Notes: generated from the letters alone by a model not told the origin. A stretch of DNA of 64,000 nt from Selenomonas sp963528755 (GCF_963528755.1 NZ_CAURXA010000001.1:186001-250000); one strand, 5' to 3'; shown: positions 8,292 to 17,282, counted from the first letter of the stretch. Numbers and translations are program-made.

Positions 8292-8572
8292 TGGACGCAC
8301 GCGATATCCTCATCCGCCCGCTGATCACAGAGAAAAGCACCCAGCTCATGGAGGAAGGCAAGTATGTCTTCGTCGTCGCCAAGAAAGCGAACAAGATCGA
8401 GATCGCCAAGGCGGTCGCTGAGGTCTTCAACGTGAAGGTCGCAAACGTGAACACGGTCAACGTCAGCGGCAAGATGAAGCGCATGGGTCGCTTCGTCGGC
8501 AAGCGCTCGGACTACAAGAAGGCGATTGTGAAGCTCGCTCCGGGCGAGACGATCGAGTTCTTCCAGGCATAA
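8291..8572 (+). CDS. rplW: 50S ribosomal protein L23
   Basis: 93-residue L23 at the tunnel exit, the docking site for trigger factor and SRP. It has RDILIRPLITEKST at the start and KVANVNTVNVSGKMKRMGRFVGKRSDYKKA later. Start codon shares one base with the rplD stop; AGGAGG lies inside the end of rplD. Confidence 0.97.
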   Translation: MDARDILIRPLITEKSTQLMEEGKYVFVVAKKANKIEIAKAVAEVFNVKVANVNTVNVSGKMKRMGRFVGKRSDYKKAIVKLAPGETIEFFQA

Positions 8573-8597
8573 AATCGAGCAAAGGAGGTAAAAAGAA

Positions 8598-9422
8598 GTG
8601 GCAATCAAAAGTTTCAAACCTTATTCCGCAGGCCGCAGGTTCATGACGGTCGCGTCGTTTGACGAAATTACGACGGACAAGCCGGAGAAATCCCTCGTCG
8701 AGAGCCTTAAGAGCCATGGCGGACGCAATCAGCAGGGCCGCATGACGGTTCGCCATCAGGGCGGCGGTCACAAGCGCCGCTACCGCATCATCGACTTCAA
8801 GCGCACGAAGGATGGCATCCCTGCCCGCGTCGCGACGATCGAGTACGATCCGAACCGCAGCGCACGCATCGCTCTTCTGAACTACGCGGATGGCGAGAAG
8901 CGCTACATCCTCGCGCCGAACGGTCTCAAGGTCGGCGACAAGGTGGAATCGGGCGCAGAGGCTGACATCAAGGTCGGCAACGCGCTTCCCATCAAGAACA
9001 TCCCCGTCGGCACGATGATCCACAACATCGAGCTGAAGATCGGCAAGGGCGCACAGCTTGCAAGAAGTGCCGGCAGCGCCGTCCAGCTCATGGCGAAAGA
9101 GAACGACTATGCGCTCCTGCGCCTTCCCTCGGGCGAGCTTCGCAAGGTGCACATCAACTGCCGCGCGACGATCGGCCAGGTCGGCAACCTCGAGCATGAG
9201 AACATCACGATCGGCAAGGCGGGGCGCAACCGCTGGCTCGGGAAGCGCCCGGAGAACCGCGGCGTAGCGATGAACCCGAACGACCATCCGCACGGCGGCG
9301 GCGAAGGGCGCAGCCCGGTCGGCCGCAAGCATCCGGTCACGAAGTGGGGCAAGTGCGCGATGGGCGCCAAGACGCGCCGCAAGAAGGCGTCGGACAAGCT
9401 CATCGTGCGTGGCCGCAAGTAA
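8598..9422 (+). CDS. rplB: 50S ribosomal protein L2
   Basis: 274-residue L2, needed for subunit association and peptidyl transfer. It has the start KSFKPYSAGRRFMT, the GRMTVRHQGGGHKRRYR block, and the functional GVAMNPNDHPHGGGEGRS segment with the essential His. GTG start 5-6 nt after AAAGGAGG. C-terminus KTRRKKASDKLIVRGRK is canonical. Confidence 0.97.
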   Translation: MAIKSFKPYSAGRRFMTVASFDEITTDKPEKSLVESLKSHGGRNQQGRMTVRHQGGGHKRRYRIIDFKRTKDGIPARVATIEYDPNRSARIALLNYADGEKRYILAPNGLKVGDKVESGAEADIKVGNALPIKNIPVGTMIHNIELKIGKGAQLARSAGSAVQLMAKENDYALLRLPSGELRKVHINCRATIGQVGNLEHENITIGKAGRNRWLGKRPENRGVAMNPNDHPHGGGEGRSPVGRKHPVTKWGKCAMGAKTRRKKASDKLIVRGRK

Positions 9423-9432
9423 TTCGTGGGGG

Positions 9433-9455
9433 AAGGCAGCTCAGGCTGCCTGAGC
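9433..9455 (+). promoter_or_regulatory. Overlapping alternative hairpins between rplB and rpsS
   Basis: GGCAGC-tcag-GCTGCC (9435-9450) and GCTCAGG-ctg-CCTGAGC (9439-9455) share bases, so only one can form at a time. They lie just upstream of the rpsS ribosome-binding site in a 49-nt intergenic gap. Confidence 0.35.
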
Positions 9456-9471
9456 GGAAGGAGGATATATT

Positions 9472-9753
9472 TTGTCGAGATCAGTCAAGAAGGGACCTTT
9501 CGTACAAGAAAGTCTCGTGAAGAAAATTGACGCGCTCAATGCGGCGAACGACAAGAAGGTCGTGAAGACGTGGTCGAGAAGTTCCACGATCCTGCCGGAT
9601 TTCGTGGGTCACACGATCGCCGTGCACGACGGCCGCAAGCACGTTCCTGTATATGTGACGGAAGATATGGTCGGACACAAGCTCGGAGAGTTCGCTCCGA
9701 CGCGCACGTTCAAGGGCCATGCCGGCGAAGAGCGCAAGACTTCGCTGAGATAA
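9472..9753 (+). CDS. rpsS: 30S ribosomal protein S19
   Basis: 93-residue S19 of the 30S head, binding 16S rRNA with S13. It reads SRSVKKGPFVQESL, WSRSSTILPDFVGHTIAVHDGR and ends FAPTRTFKGHAGEERK. TTG start at 9472 preceded by GGAAGGAGG; no ATG is available near the conserved N-terminus. Confidence 0.97.
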   Translation: MSRSVKKGPFVQESLVKKIDALNAANDKKVVKTWSRSSTILPDFVGHTIAVHDGRKHVPVYVTEDMVGHKLGEFAPTRTFKGHAGEERKTSLR

Positions 9754-9776
9754 GAGCGAAAGGAGGCATTTCCCCT

Positions 9777-10109
9777 TTGGAAGCAAAAGCTACAGCCAAG
9801 TATGTACGGATTGCGCCGCGCAAGGTGCGTGTCGTCATGGATCTCATCCGTGGCAAGAACATCGCCGAAGCTTTCGCAATCTTGAAGTTCACGCCGAAAA
9901 TCGGTGCGGACGTCATAGAGAAGGTATTGAAATCCGCCGTTTCCAATGCCGAGAACAACTTCGACATGAATGTCGACAAGCTCTACATCAAGACGGCTTA
10001 TGTCGATCAGGGCCCGACACTCAAGCGCATCCACCCGCGTTCGCGTGGGCAGGCGTTCAAGATTTTGAAGCGCACGTCCCACGTCACCGTCGCCGTGGAA
10101 GAAAGATGA
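9777..10109 (+). CDS. rplV: 50S ribosomal protein L22
   Basis: 110-residue L22 of the exit tunnel. Sequence EAKATAKYVRIAPRKVRVVMD opens the protein, with the tunnel hairpin DQGPTLKRIHPRSRGQAF near the end. TTG start at 9777 after AAAGGAGG. The longer upstream frame overlaps rpsS and has no homology, so it is rejected. Confidence 0.96.
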   Translation: MEAKATAKYVRIAPRKVRVVMDLIRGKNIAEAFAILKFTPKIGADVIEKVLKSAVSNAENNFDMNVDKLYIKTAYVDQGPTLKRIHPRSRGQAFKILKRTSHVTVAVEER

Positions 10110-10125
10110 GGAGGAGGGAAAAGGT

Positions 10126-10796
<671 letters not shown>

Positions 10797-10797
<1 letters not shown>

Positions 10798-11246
10798 TGT
10801 TATTACCGAAGAGAGTCAAATACCGTAAGCAGTTCCGCGGCCGCATGAAGGGCAAGGCACATCGCGGCAACACGGTCAGCCACGGTGAGTTCGGCCTTGT
10901 GGCTCTGGAGCCGGCTTGGATCACGAATCGTCAGATCGAAGCCGCCCGTATCGCCATGACGCGTTACATCAAGCGCGGCGGCAAGGTCTGGATCAAGATT
11001 TTCCCCGACAAGCCGGTCACGGCGAAGCCGGCCGAGACCCGTATGGGCAGCGGCAAGGGCTCGCCCGAGTACTGGGTGTGCGTCGTCAAGCCCGGTCGTG
11101 TGCTCTTCGAGATGGACGGCGTGTCGAAGGAAGTCGCCATGGAGGCCATGCGCCTTGCAGGCCACAAGCTGCCGATCCGCACGAAGTTCGTCACGCGCGA
11201 GGAGTCACTGAAAGCAGCAGAGGGCGGTGAAGTAAATGAAGGTTAA
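10797..11246 (+). CDS. rplP: 50S ribosomal protein L16
   Basis: 149-residue L16, near the A-site tRNA. It starts MLLPKRVKYRKQFRGRMKG and carries GKAHRGNTVSHGEFGL, TRMGSGKGSPEYWVCVVKPG and AHKLPIRTKF-type sequence. Overlaps rpsC by one base and rpmC by 11 bases. The C-terminal tail is slightly longer than the usual 137-144 residues. Confidence 0.96.
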
Positions 11247-11448
11247 TGAGATACGCGACTTGAATGCCGGGGAGCTTGTTGAAAAGCTCGCTTCGCTCAA
11301 ACAGGAGCTGTTTAACCTCCGTTTCCAGCACGCTACCGGCCAGCTGGAGAATCCGATGCGTATCAAGGAAGTCAAGAAATCGATCGCGCGCGTCAAGACG
11401 GTGCAGCGCGAGCTTGAGAATCAGGACGTTTGCTTGGCGAAGAATTGA
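11236..11448 (+). CDS. rpmC: 50S ribosomal protein L29
   Basis: 70-residue two-helix L29 at the exit tunnel. It reads MKVNEIRDLNAGELVEKLASLKQELFNLRFQ-like sequence and ATGQLENPMRIKEVKKSIAR. Starts inside the end of rplP, an 11-base overlap that implies coupled translation. Confidence 0.95.
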   Translation: MKVNEIRDLNAGELVEKLASLKQELFNLRFQHATGQLENPMRIKEVKKSIARVKTVQRELENQDVCLAKN

Positions 11449-11476
11449 TTGATATGCAGAGGAAGGAGGCTCTTTG

Positions 11477-11734
11477 ATGAGTGAGAGAAATGAACGCAAG
11501 ACGAGAGTCGGCAAGGTCGTAAGCGACAAGATGGACAAGACCGTCGTCGTCGCCGTTGTCGACATTGAGCAGCACAAGCTCTATAAGAAGGCCGTCAAGA
11601 AGACGGTGAAGTTCCAAGCGCACGACGAGAACAACGAGGCGCATGTCGGCGATACGGTGGCTCTGATGGAGACCCGCCCGCTCTCGAAGCACAAGCGCTG
11701 GAGAGTCGTGAAAATCGTCGAGAGAGCGAAATAA
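11477..11734 (+). CDS. rpsQ: 30S ribosomal protein S17
   Basis: 85-residue S17, an early-binding 16S rRNA protein with OB fold. It has KTRVGKVVSDKMDKTVVVAV, a YKKAVKKTVKFQAHDE strand and METRPLSKHKRWRVVKI. ATG at 11477 preferred over the adjacent TTG at 11474; AAGGAGG is 8 nt upstream. Confidence 0.96.
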   Translation: MSERNERKTRVGKVVSDKMDKTVVVAVVDIEQHKLYKKAVKKTVKFQAHDENNEAHVGDTVALMETRPLSKHKRWRVVKIVERAK

Positions 11735-11767
11735 TTTCGCTGCGATCTCGAAAGGGAGGTTCATACA

Positions 11768-12136
11768 TTGATTCAACAGCAGACCATGCTGAATGTTGGC
11801 GACAATACGGGCGCGAAAGAGATCATGTGCATCCGCGTGCTCGGCGGCTCGTACCGCAAGTATGCCAACATCGGTGATGTTATCGTGGCTGCCGTCAAGG
11901 CAGCAGCCCCCGGCGGCACGGTCAAGAAGGGCGATGTCGTCAAGGCTGTCGTCGTCCGAAGCGTCAAGGGCATCCGTCGTCCGGACGGCTCTTTTATCCG
12001 CTTCGACGAGAACGCCGCCGTGCTCATCAAGGAAGACAAGACGCCGAGAGGAACCCGTATTTTTGGCCCCGTGGCCAGGGAGCTGCGCGAGAAGGATTTC
12101 ATGAAGATCGTTTCCTTGGCTCCTGAAGTTCTTTGA
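11768..12136 (+). CDS. rplN: 50S ribosomal protein L14
   Basis: 122-residue L14 of the intersubunit bridge. IQQQTMLNVGDNTGAKEIMC is the invariant start, with RRPDGSFIRFDENAAVLI and GTRIFGPVARELR later. TTG start at 11768 preceded by GGGAGG. Exactly the usual family length. Confidence 0.97.
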   Translation: MIQQQTMLNVGDNTGAKEIMCIRVLGGSYRKYANIGDVIVAAVKAAAPGGTVKKGDVVKAVVVRSVKGIRRPDGSFIRFDENAAVLIKEDKTPRGTRIFGPVARELREKDFMKIVSLAPEVL

Positions 12137-12150
12137 TAGGAGGCGCTATT

Positions 12151-12483
12151 TTGTCACAGGTGAAACTGCACGTAAAGAAAGGCGACACGGTCGTCGTCCT
12201 CGCAGGCAAGGACAAGGGCAAAGAGGGCAAGATCGTCGAGGCTCTGCCGAAGAAGGGCAAGGTCGTCGTCGAGGGCGTGAACAAGGTGAAGCGCCATACG
12301 AAGCCGAGCCAGAAGTACCCGCAGGGCGGCATCATCCAGAAGGAAGCCCCTCTGAACGCCTGCAAGGTCATGCTCGTATGCCCGGCCTGCAAGAAGGCGA
12401 CGCGCACGGGCAAGAAGGAAGTCAACGGCAAGATGGTTCGCGCCTGCAAGAAGTGCGGCGAAGTCATCGACCAGACGAAATAA
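12151..12483 (+). CDS. rplX: 50S ribosomal protein L24
   Basis: 110-residue assembly initiator L24. The KOW motif is KKGDTVVVLAGKDKGKEGKI, followed by EGVNKVKRHTKPSQKYPQGG, and the C-terminal part has two CxxC pairs (CPACKKATR and CKKCGEV), as in the Cys-bearing L24 type. TTG at 12151 is chosen because AGGAGG is 7-8 nt before it; the frame continues upstream into rplN. Confidence 0.95.
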   Translation: MSQVKLHVKKGDTVVVLAGKDKGKEGKIVEALPKKGKVVVEGVNKVKRHTKPSQKYPQGGIIQKEAPLNACKVMLVCPACKKATRTGKKEVNGKMVRACKKCGEVIDQTK

Positions 12484-12504
12484 TTGAGGAAGGAGGAGCA
12501 CGGT

Positions 12505-13044
12505 TTGGATAGATTACAGGAAAAGTACAAGAACGAAGTTGTGCCTGAGCTCACGAAGAAGTTTGGCTACAAGAACATCATGCAGCTTCCAAAGATCGAG
12601 AAGGTCATCATCAACATGGGCGTCGGCGAAGCCGTCGGCAATCCCAAGGCTCTCGACTCCGCCGTCAATGATCTGACGATCATTGCGGGACAGAAGCCCA
12701 TCCTGACGCGCGCGAAGAAGTCGCTTGCCGCCTGGAAGCTCAGGGAAGGCATGCCGATCGGCACGAAGGTCACGCTGCGCGGCACACGCATGTACCAGTT
12801 CCTCGACAAGTTCATCAACGTCGCCCTGCCGCGCGTCCGCGACTTCCGCGGCGTGAGCAGCACGGCTTTTGACGGCCGCGGCAATTATGCGGTCGGCCTC
12901 AAGGAGCAGCTCATCTTCCCCGAGATCGAGTACGACAAGATTGACAAGCTGCGCGGCATGAACATCGTCATCGTCACGACAGCAGAAAAAGATGAAGAGG
13001 CGCGCGAGCTCTTGAAGCTCATGGGCATGCCCTTCAAGGCTTGA
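12505..13044 (+). CDS. rplE: 50S ribosomal protein L5
   Basis: 179-residue L5, which binds 5S rRNA and contacts the P-site tRNA. It has RLQEKYKNEVVPELTKKFGY, KVIINMGVGEAVGN, the GQKPILTRAKKSLAAWKLREG block and GRGNYAVGLKEQLIFPEI. TTG start at 12505 with AAGGAGG; the upstream frame lacks homology. Confidence 0.97.
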   Translation: MDRLQEKYKNEVVPELTKKFGYKNIMQLPKIEKVIINMGVGEAVGNPKALDSAVNDLTIIAGQKPILTRAKKSLAAWKLREGMPIGTKVTLRGTRMYQFLDKFINVALPRVRDFRGVSSTAFDGRGNYAVGLKEQLIFPEIEYDKIDKLRGMNIVIVTTAEKDEEARELLKLMGMPFKA

Positions 13045-13061
13045 AGAAGGAGGTATGAACT

Positions 13062-13247
13062 GTGGCTAAGAAATCGATGATCGAAAAGTGGAGCCAGCAG
13101 CCGAAGTTCAAGGTGCGCCAGCACAACCGCTGCAAGATCTGCGGTCGTCCGCATGGCTACATGAGGAAGTTCGACATGTGCCGCATCTGCTTCCGCGAGC
13201 AGAGCTACAACGGCGCCATTCCCGGCGTGACGAAAGCCAGCTGGTAA
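13062..13247 (+). CDS. rpsZ: 30S ribosomal protein S14, zinc type
   Basis: 61-residue zinc-binding S14 (type Z). Two Cys pairs form the zinc site, CKICGRPHGYMRKFDMCRIC (about residues 24-43), and the end is EQSYNGAIPGVTKASW. GTG start after AAGGAGG. Only this short zinc form is seen here. The following gap before rpsH is unusually long. Confidence 0.97.
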   Translation: MAKKSMIEKWSQQPKFKVRQHNRCKICGRPHGYMRKFDMCRICFREQSYNGAIPGVTKASW

Positions 13248-13447
13248 ACTACACGCACAAACGTCCACTTCGTGGACATTATGCGTCGCCCTTACAGAAG
13301 CCTAACCAATCGGTCTGCGCCTATGGCTTGACCTCTTGGGGCTTCATGGCAAAAAAAATTCGCTTTTGAGCGAAAGGAAAGGAAGCCGTTCCGCATCTTT
13401 TGCGCGGCGTCTTCCTCGAAACATATGAAAGGGAGGATATCGGTTCC
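13248..13447 (+). other. Structured 200-nt spacer between rpsN and rpsH
   Basis: Most gaps in this cluster are 10-50 nt; this one is 200 nt. It contains GTCCAC-ttc-GTGGAC (13263-13277), a stem TTCGCT-tttg-AGCGAA (13359-13374) preceded by eight A residues, and AGGAAGCCG (13380-13388) pairing with CGG and CTTCCT (13405-13416). No coding potential or promoter is recognised. It may be an r-protein binding leader or a small insertion. Confidence 0.5.
13351..13374 (-). terminator. Possible minus-strand terminator within the rpsN-rpsH gap
   Basis: On the minus strand TTCGCT-caaa-AGCGAA is followed by eight T residues, the form of an intrinsic terminator. It would stop antisense transcription entering the spc operon from rpsH. 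The stem is only six pairs, and no minus-strand promoter was identified. Confidence 0.35.
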
Positions 13448-13846
13448 ATGGTAATGACTGATCCTATTGCAGATATGCTGACGCGCGTTCGCAACGCGAA
13501 CTCCGTCTACCACTCCAAGGTGGAGATTCCCGCCTCCAAGATCAAGAAGGCAATCGCCGAGGTCTTGAAGGAAGAGGGTTTCATCAAGGATTACACCTTC
13601 ACGGCAGACTCGAAGCAGGGCATGCTGACGGTTTTCCTCAAGTACGGCCCCGCACGCGAGAAGGTCATCACGGGCATCAAGCGCATCTCGAAGCCCGGTC
13701 TTCGCGCTTATGCGAAGCACGATGAACTGCCGCGCGTCCTCGGCGGACTCGGCATCGCCATCATCTCCACATCGAAGGGGATCATGAGCGACAAGGAAGC
13801 CCGCAAGGCCGGCCTTGGCGGCGAAGTCGTCGCCTATGTCTGGTAA
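13448..13846 (+). CDS. rpsH: 30S ribosomal protein S8
   Basis: 132-residue S8, binding helix 21 of 16S rRNA. It has MTDPIADMLTRVRNAN, SKIKKAIAEVLKEEGFI and the C-terminal GGLGIAIISTSKGIMSDKEA. ATG at 13448 is 11 nt after GGGAGG; the second Met at 13454 is possible. In E. coli S8 represses the spc operon by binding its mRNA, which makes the folded region directly upstream notable. Confidence 0.97.
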   Translation: MVMTDPIADMLTRVRNANSVYHSKVEIPASKIKKAIAEVLKEEGFIKDYTFTADSKQGMLTVFLKYGPAREKVITGIKRISKPGLRAYAKHDELPRVLGGLGIAIISTSKGIMSDKEARKAGLGGEVVAYVW

Positions 13847-13864
13847 ACGTCTGGAGGTGAAAAG

Positions 13865-14416
13865 ATGTCGAGAATTGGCAGAGCACCGATTGAGATTCCC
13901 ACTGGCGTAACCGTCAAGATCGAGGAAGTCAACAAGGTGACAGTAAAGGGTCCGAAGGGCGAGCTTTTCCGCGAGCTTCATCCGGACATGAAGATCGCGG
14001 TCGAGGGCAATGTCCTCACAGTCACGCGCCCGTCGGACGACAAGGAGCACCGCTCCCTGCACGGTCTTACGCGCACGCTCATCAACAACATGGTCATCGG
14101 CGTGACGGAAGGCTTCAAGAAGACGCTCGAAATCAATGGCGTCGGCTACCGTGCCGCGAAGCAGGGCAAGAATCTGAACCTTTCCTTGGGTTTTTCCCAT
14201 CCCGTCATTGTCGAGCCGCCCGCAGGCATTACGCTTGACGCGCCCAGCGCGACGAGCATCGTCGTTTCGGGCATCGACAAGGAAGCTGTCGGCGCCATCG
14301 CTGCAAAGATCCGCAGCTATCGTCTGCCTGAACCGTACAAGGGCAAGGGCATCAAGTACGAGGGCGAGCACATCCGCCGCAAGGTCGGTAAGGCCGGCGC
14401 CAAGGCGAAGAAATAA
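13865..14416 (+). CDS. rplF: 50S ribosomal protein L6
   Basis: 183-residue two-domain L6 near the factor-binding site. It starts MSRIGRAPIEIPTGVTVKI and has ITGVTEGF-like VIGVTEGFKKTLEINGVGY and the C-terminal LPEPYKGKGIKYEGEHIRRK. Good spacing to GGAGG. Canonical length. Confidence 0.97.
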   Translation: MSRIGRAPIEIPTGVTVKIEEVNKVTVKGPKGELFRELHPDMKIAVEGNVLTVTRPSDDKEHRSLHGLTRTLINNMVIGVTEGFKKTLEINGVGYRAAKQGKNLNLSLGFSHPVIVEPPAGITLDAPSATSIVVSGIDKEAVGAIAAKIRSYRLPEPYKGKGIKYEGEHIRRKVGKAGAKAKK

Positions 14417-14444
14417 GGCAGCTTAAAGGAAAGGAGTGACCATA

Positions 14445-14804
14445 GTGCTGATCAAGGCAGACAAGAACAAGGCAAGGCAGAAGCGCCACCTGCGCGTCCG
14501 TAACCACGTTTCGGGCACGGCAGAGCGTCCGCGCCTCAACGTATACAGAAGCCTCGCGAACATCTACGCGCAGGTGATTGACGACGAGAAGGGCGTGACG
14601 CTCGTCTCGGCAAGTTCGAAGGACAAGGGATTCTCGGACTACGGCGGCAACATCGAGGCCGCGAAGGCTGTCGGCGCTGCTGTCGCGAAGCGTGCGCTTG
14701 AAAAGGGCATCACCGAGGTTGTCTTTGACCGCGGGGGCTACATCTACCACGGTCGCGTCGCGGCGCTCGCAGAAGCAGCGCGCGAGGCAGGCCTCAAATT
14801 CTGA
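14445..14804 (+). CDS. rplR: 50S ribosomal protein L18
   Basis: 119-residue L18, which with L5 places 5S rRNA. It contains RQKRHLRVRNHVSGTAERPR, VYRSLANIYAQVIDDEKGVT and FDRGGYIYHGRVAALAEAAR. GTG start at 14445 after AAAGGAG; an in-frame GTG at 14436 lies on the ribosome-binding site. Confidence 0.96.
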   Translation: MLIKADKNKARQKRHLRVRNHVSGTAERPRLNVYRSLANIYAQVIDDEKGVTLVSASSKDKGFSDYGGNIEAAKAVGAAVAKRALEKGITEVVFDRGGYIYHGRVAALAEAAREAGLKF

Positions 14805-14823
14805 CTTGCAAGGAGGTAAATGA

Positions 14824-15354
14824 ATGGCTAGAATGGACAGGAACCATGACAGGGACCGGGACAGAAACAACGAGACTCCTGAATTTGAGGAGAAGGTCGT
14901 TTACATCAACCGCGTTGCCAAAGTCGTCAAGGGCGGCCGCCGTTTCTCCTTCAGTGCTCTCGTAGTCGTGGGCAACAAGAAGGGCAAGGTTGGCGCAGGC
15001 CTTGGCAAGGCGAGCGAAGTGCCCGAGGCAATACGAAAGGGCATCGAGGACGCGAAGAAGAACCTCATCGAGGTTTCCTTGAAGGATACGACGATTCCGC
15101 ACGAGATGATCGGCATCTTCGGTGCAGGCCGTGTGCTCTTGAAGCCTGCCGCCAAAGGTACCGGCGTCATCGCGGGTGGTCCTGCACGCGCCGTTTTGGA
15201 GCTTGCGGGCATTCGCGACATCCTCACGAAGTCTCTTGGCTCGTCGAATCCGAACAACATGGTTCGCGCCACGGTCAAGGGTCTCGAGCAGCTCAAGCGT
15301 GCTGAAGCGGTCGCTGAACTGCGCGGCAAGACGGTGCAGGAACTCTTAGGTTAA
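14824..15354 (+). CDS. rpsE: 30S ribosomal protein S5
   Basis: 176-residue S5, involved in decoding fidelity. A charged N-terminal stretch rich in Arg, Asp and Asn precedes FEEKVVYINRVAKVVKGGRR; GKVGAGLGKASEVPEAIRKG and GVIAGGPARAVLELAG follow. ATG after AAGGAGG. The N-terminal extension of about 15 residues is variable in the family. Confidence 0.97.
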   Translation: MARMDRNHDRDRDRNNETPEFEEKVVYINRVAKVVKGGRRFSFSALVVVGNKKGKVGAGLGKASEVPEAIRKGIEDAKKNLIEVSLKDTTIPHEMIGIFGAGRVLLKPAAKGTGVIAGGPARAVLELAGIRDILTKSLGSSNPNNMVRATVKGLEQLKRAEAVAELRGKTVQELLG

Positions 15355-15366
15355 GGAGGAAGTTCG

Positions 15367-15546
15367 ATGGCAAAGGTCAAAATCACTCTTACGAGAAGCC
15401 TCATCGGTCGTCCCGAGACGCAGAGAGCCACCGTTCGTTCGCTCGGACTTCGTAAGCTCAACTCGTCGGTGGAGCGTGAGATGAACGACGCATTGAAGGG
15501 GCAGATCCACAAGGTCGAACATCTCGTGAAGGTCGAGAATATATAA
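15367..15546 (+). CDS. rpmD: 50S ribosomal protein L30
   Basis: 59-residue bacterial L30. The reading MAKVKITLTRSLIGRPETQ, then VRSLGLRKLNSSVE, matches the family's ferredoxin-like fold and usual length of about 60. AGGAGG lies 6 nt before the ATG, 12 nt after rpsE. Followed by rplO with AAGGAGG. Confidence 0.95.
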   Translation: MAKVKITLTRSLIGRPETQRATVRSLGLRKLNSSVEREMNDALKGQIHKVEHLVKVENI

Positions 15547-15571
15547 GAAAGAACAAGGAGGTGCAAGCAGT

Positions 15572-16012
15572 ATGAAGTTACATGAATTGTCTCCGGCGCC
15601 TGGCTCCAAAAAGACGCGCAACCGCGTGGGTCGCGGCATTGGCAGCGGCAACGGCAAGACCGCAGGCCGTGGGCACAAGGGGCAGAATTCGAGGAGCGGC
15701 GGCGGTGTCCGCACGGGCTTCGAAGGCGGCCAGATGCCGATCTACCGCAGGCTTCCAAAGCGCGGCTTCAACAATGTGTTCCGCAAGATTTATGCGGAGG
15801 TCAACATCGAAACCTTGAACCGCTTTGAGGATGGCGCTGTCGTCGATCCTGTCGCACTCGTCGAAGAAGGCATCCTGAAGAACGTCTGCGACGGCATCCG
15901 CATTCTCGGCAAGGGCGAACTCACGAAGAAGCTCACGGTTCGCGCCAACGGCTTCACGAAGTCGGCGGAAGAAAAGATCAAGGCGGCAGGCGGACAAGTC
16001 GAGGTGATCTGA
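15572..16012 (+). CDS. rplO: 50S ribosomal protein L15
   Basis: 146-residue L15, a late 50S assembly protein. It starts MKLHELSPAPGSKKTRNRVG, with the glycine-rich RNA-binding stretch KTAGRGHKGQNSRSGGGVRT and C-terminal LTVRANGFTKSAEEKI. Its stop codon directly abuts the secY TTG start. Confidence 0.97.
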   Translation: MKLHELSPAPGSKKTRNRVGRGIGSGNGKTAGRGHKGQNSRSGGGVRTGFEGGQMPIYRRLPKRGFNNVFRKIYAEVNIETLNRFEDGAVVDPVALVEEGILKNVCDGIRILGKGELTKKLTVRANGFTKSAEEKIKAAGGQVEVI

Positions 16013-17269
16013 TTGTTTTCAGCCCTTGCGAACATCTACAAGATTCCGGAGCTAAGACAGAAGGTCATCTTCACACTCATCATGTTCGCCGTGTTCCGGC
16101 TCGGTACGCACATTCCTGTGCCGGGCGTTGATCCGTCGGCCATTGAGCAGCTGTTTGCTACGGGCAACCTGTTCGGCCTGTTGGATCTCTTTTCCGGCGG
16201 TGCATTCAGCAAGTTTTCCATCTTTGCGATGAGCATCACGCCGTACATCAACGCGTCGATCATCATGCAGCTTCTCACGGTTGTCATTCCGACTTTGGAA
16301 CAATGGTCCAAAGAAGGGCAGGAAGGGCACAAGAAAACGACGAAGGTCACACGCTACCTGACCGTAGCGCTCGCCTTTTTCCAGGCTGTCGGCATGTCGA
16401 TCGGCCTGAAGCAGGCGATCTTGAATCCCAATCCCGTCTCTATTCTGATCATCGCGATCACCTTGACGGGAGGCACGATATTCCTCATGTGGATCGGCGA
16501 GCAAATCACGGCGAACGGCGTCGGAAACGGTATATCGCTCATCATTTTTGCCGGTATCGTCGCAGCATTGCCAAAGAATCTCGGCACGATCTACAGTTAT
16601 TTGCAGGCGGGGACGATCAGCTATTTCAACGCATTCGTCTTTGCCGTCATCGCTCTCTTGATGATCGTGTTCGTCATTTACATCCAAGAGGGCAACCGCA
16701 GAGTCCCGATTTCCTACGCGAAACGGGTCGTCGGAAAAAAGACGTATGGCGGAAGTTCCAGCCATATCCCGCTGAAGGTCAATCATGCGGGAGTCATCCC
16801 AATCATCTTTGCGTCATCCGTGCTGATGTTTCCAGTAACCGTCGCCCAGTTTATTGAAGTTCCCTGGGTGACCACACTCGCCGGTTATTTTGCGTGGGGC
16901 ACACCGCTGCAGACCAGCATCTACGCGCTGCTCATCATCTTCTTCACGTACTTTTATACCGCGGTTACTGTAAAGATATCGGATATGGCAGAGAACCTGA
17001 AAAAATACGGTGGCTTCATCCCGGGTATACGTCCGGGCAAGCCGACGGAAGAATATCTCGATACTGTCATGACGCGCATCACGCTGGCAGGCGCGTTCTT
17101 CCTGGCATTCATCGCAGTGCTGCCGAACCTCGTCGCGGGCGCGACCCACATCGAGGGTGTGTACTTCGGCGGCACGGCACTGCTCATCGTCGTCGGGGTT
17201 GCGCTGAACACGATGAAGCAGATCGAATCCATGGTGGTCATGCGCCATTACCAAGGTTTCATGAAATAG
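16013..17269 (+). CDS. secY: Preprotein translocase subunit SecY
   Basis: 418-residue channel subunit of the Sec translocon, with ten predicted membrane helices. The plug/lateral-gate region FRLGTHIPVPGVDP, GALGIMPYI-like SIFAMSITPYINASII, IGEQITANGVGNGISLIIFA and the cytoplasmic loop GIRPGKPTEEYLD are all present. TTG start abuts the rplO stop, so translation is probably coupled. AGGTG-rich sequence inside rplO serves as binding site. Confidence 0.97.
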   Translation: MFSALANIYKIPELRQKVIFTLIMFAVFRLGTHIPVPGVDPSAIEQLFATGNLFGLLDLFSGGAFSKFSIFAMSITPYINASIIMQLLTVVIPTLEQWSKEGQEGHKKTTKVTRYLTVALAFFQAVGMSIGLKQAILNPNPVSILIIAITLTGGTIFLMWIGEQITANGVGNGISLIIFAGIVAALPKNLGTIYSYLQAGTISYFNAFVFAVIALLMIVFVIYIQEGNRRVPISYAKRVVGKKTYGGSSSHIPLKVNHAGVIPIIFASSVLMFPVTVAQFIEVPWVTTLAGYFAWGTPLQTSIYALLIIFFTYFYTAVTVKISDMAENLKKYGGFIPGIRPGKPTEEYLDTVMTRITLAGAFFLAFIAVLPNLVAGATHIEGVYFGGTALLIVVGVALNTMKQIESMVVMRHYQGFMK

Positions 17270-17282
17270 GAGGAGTCCTTTG

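Noticed and set aside
13088..13369. 93-codon frame spanning the rpsN-rpsH gap
   Set aside because: It overlaps rpsN out of frame and shows no protein-like composition.
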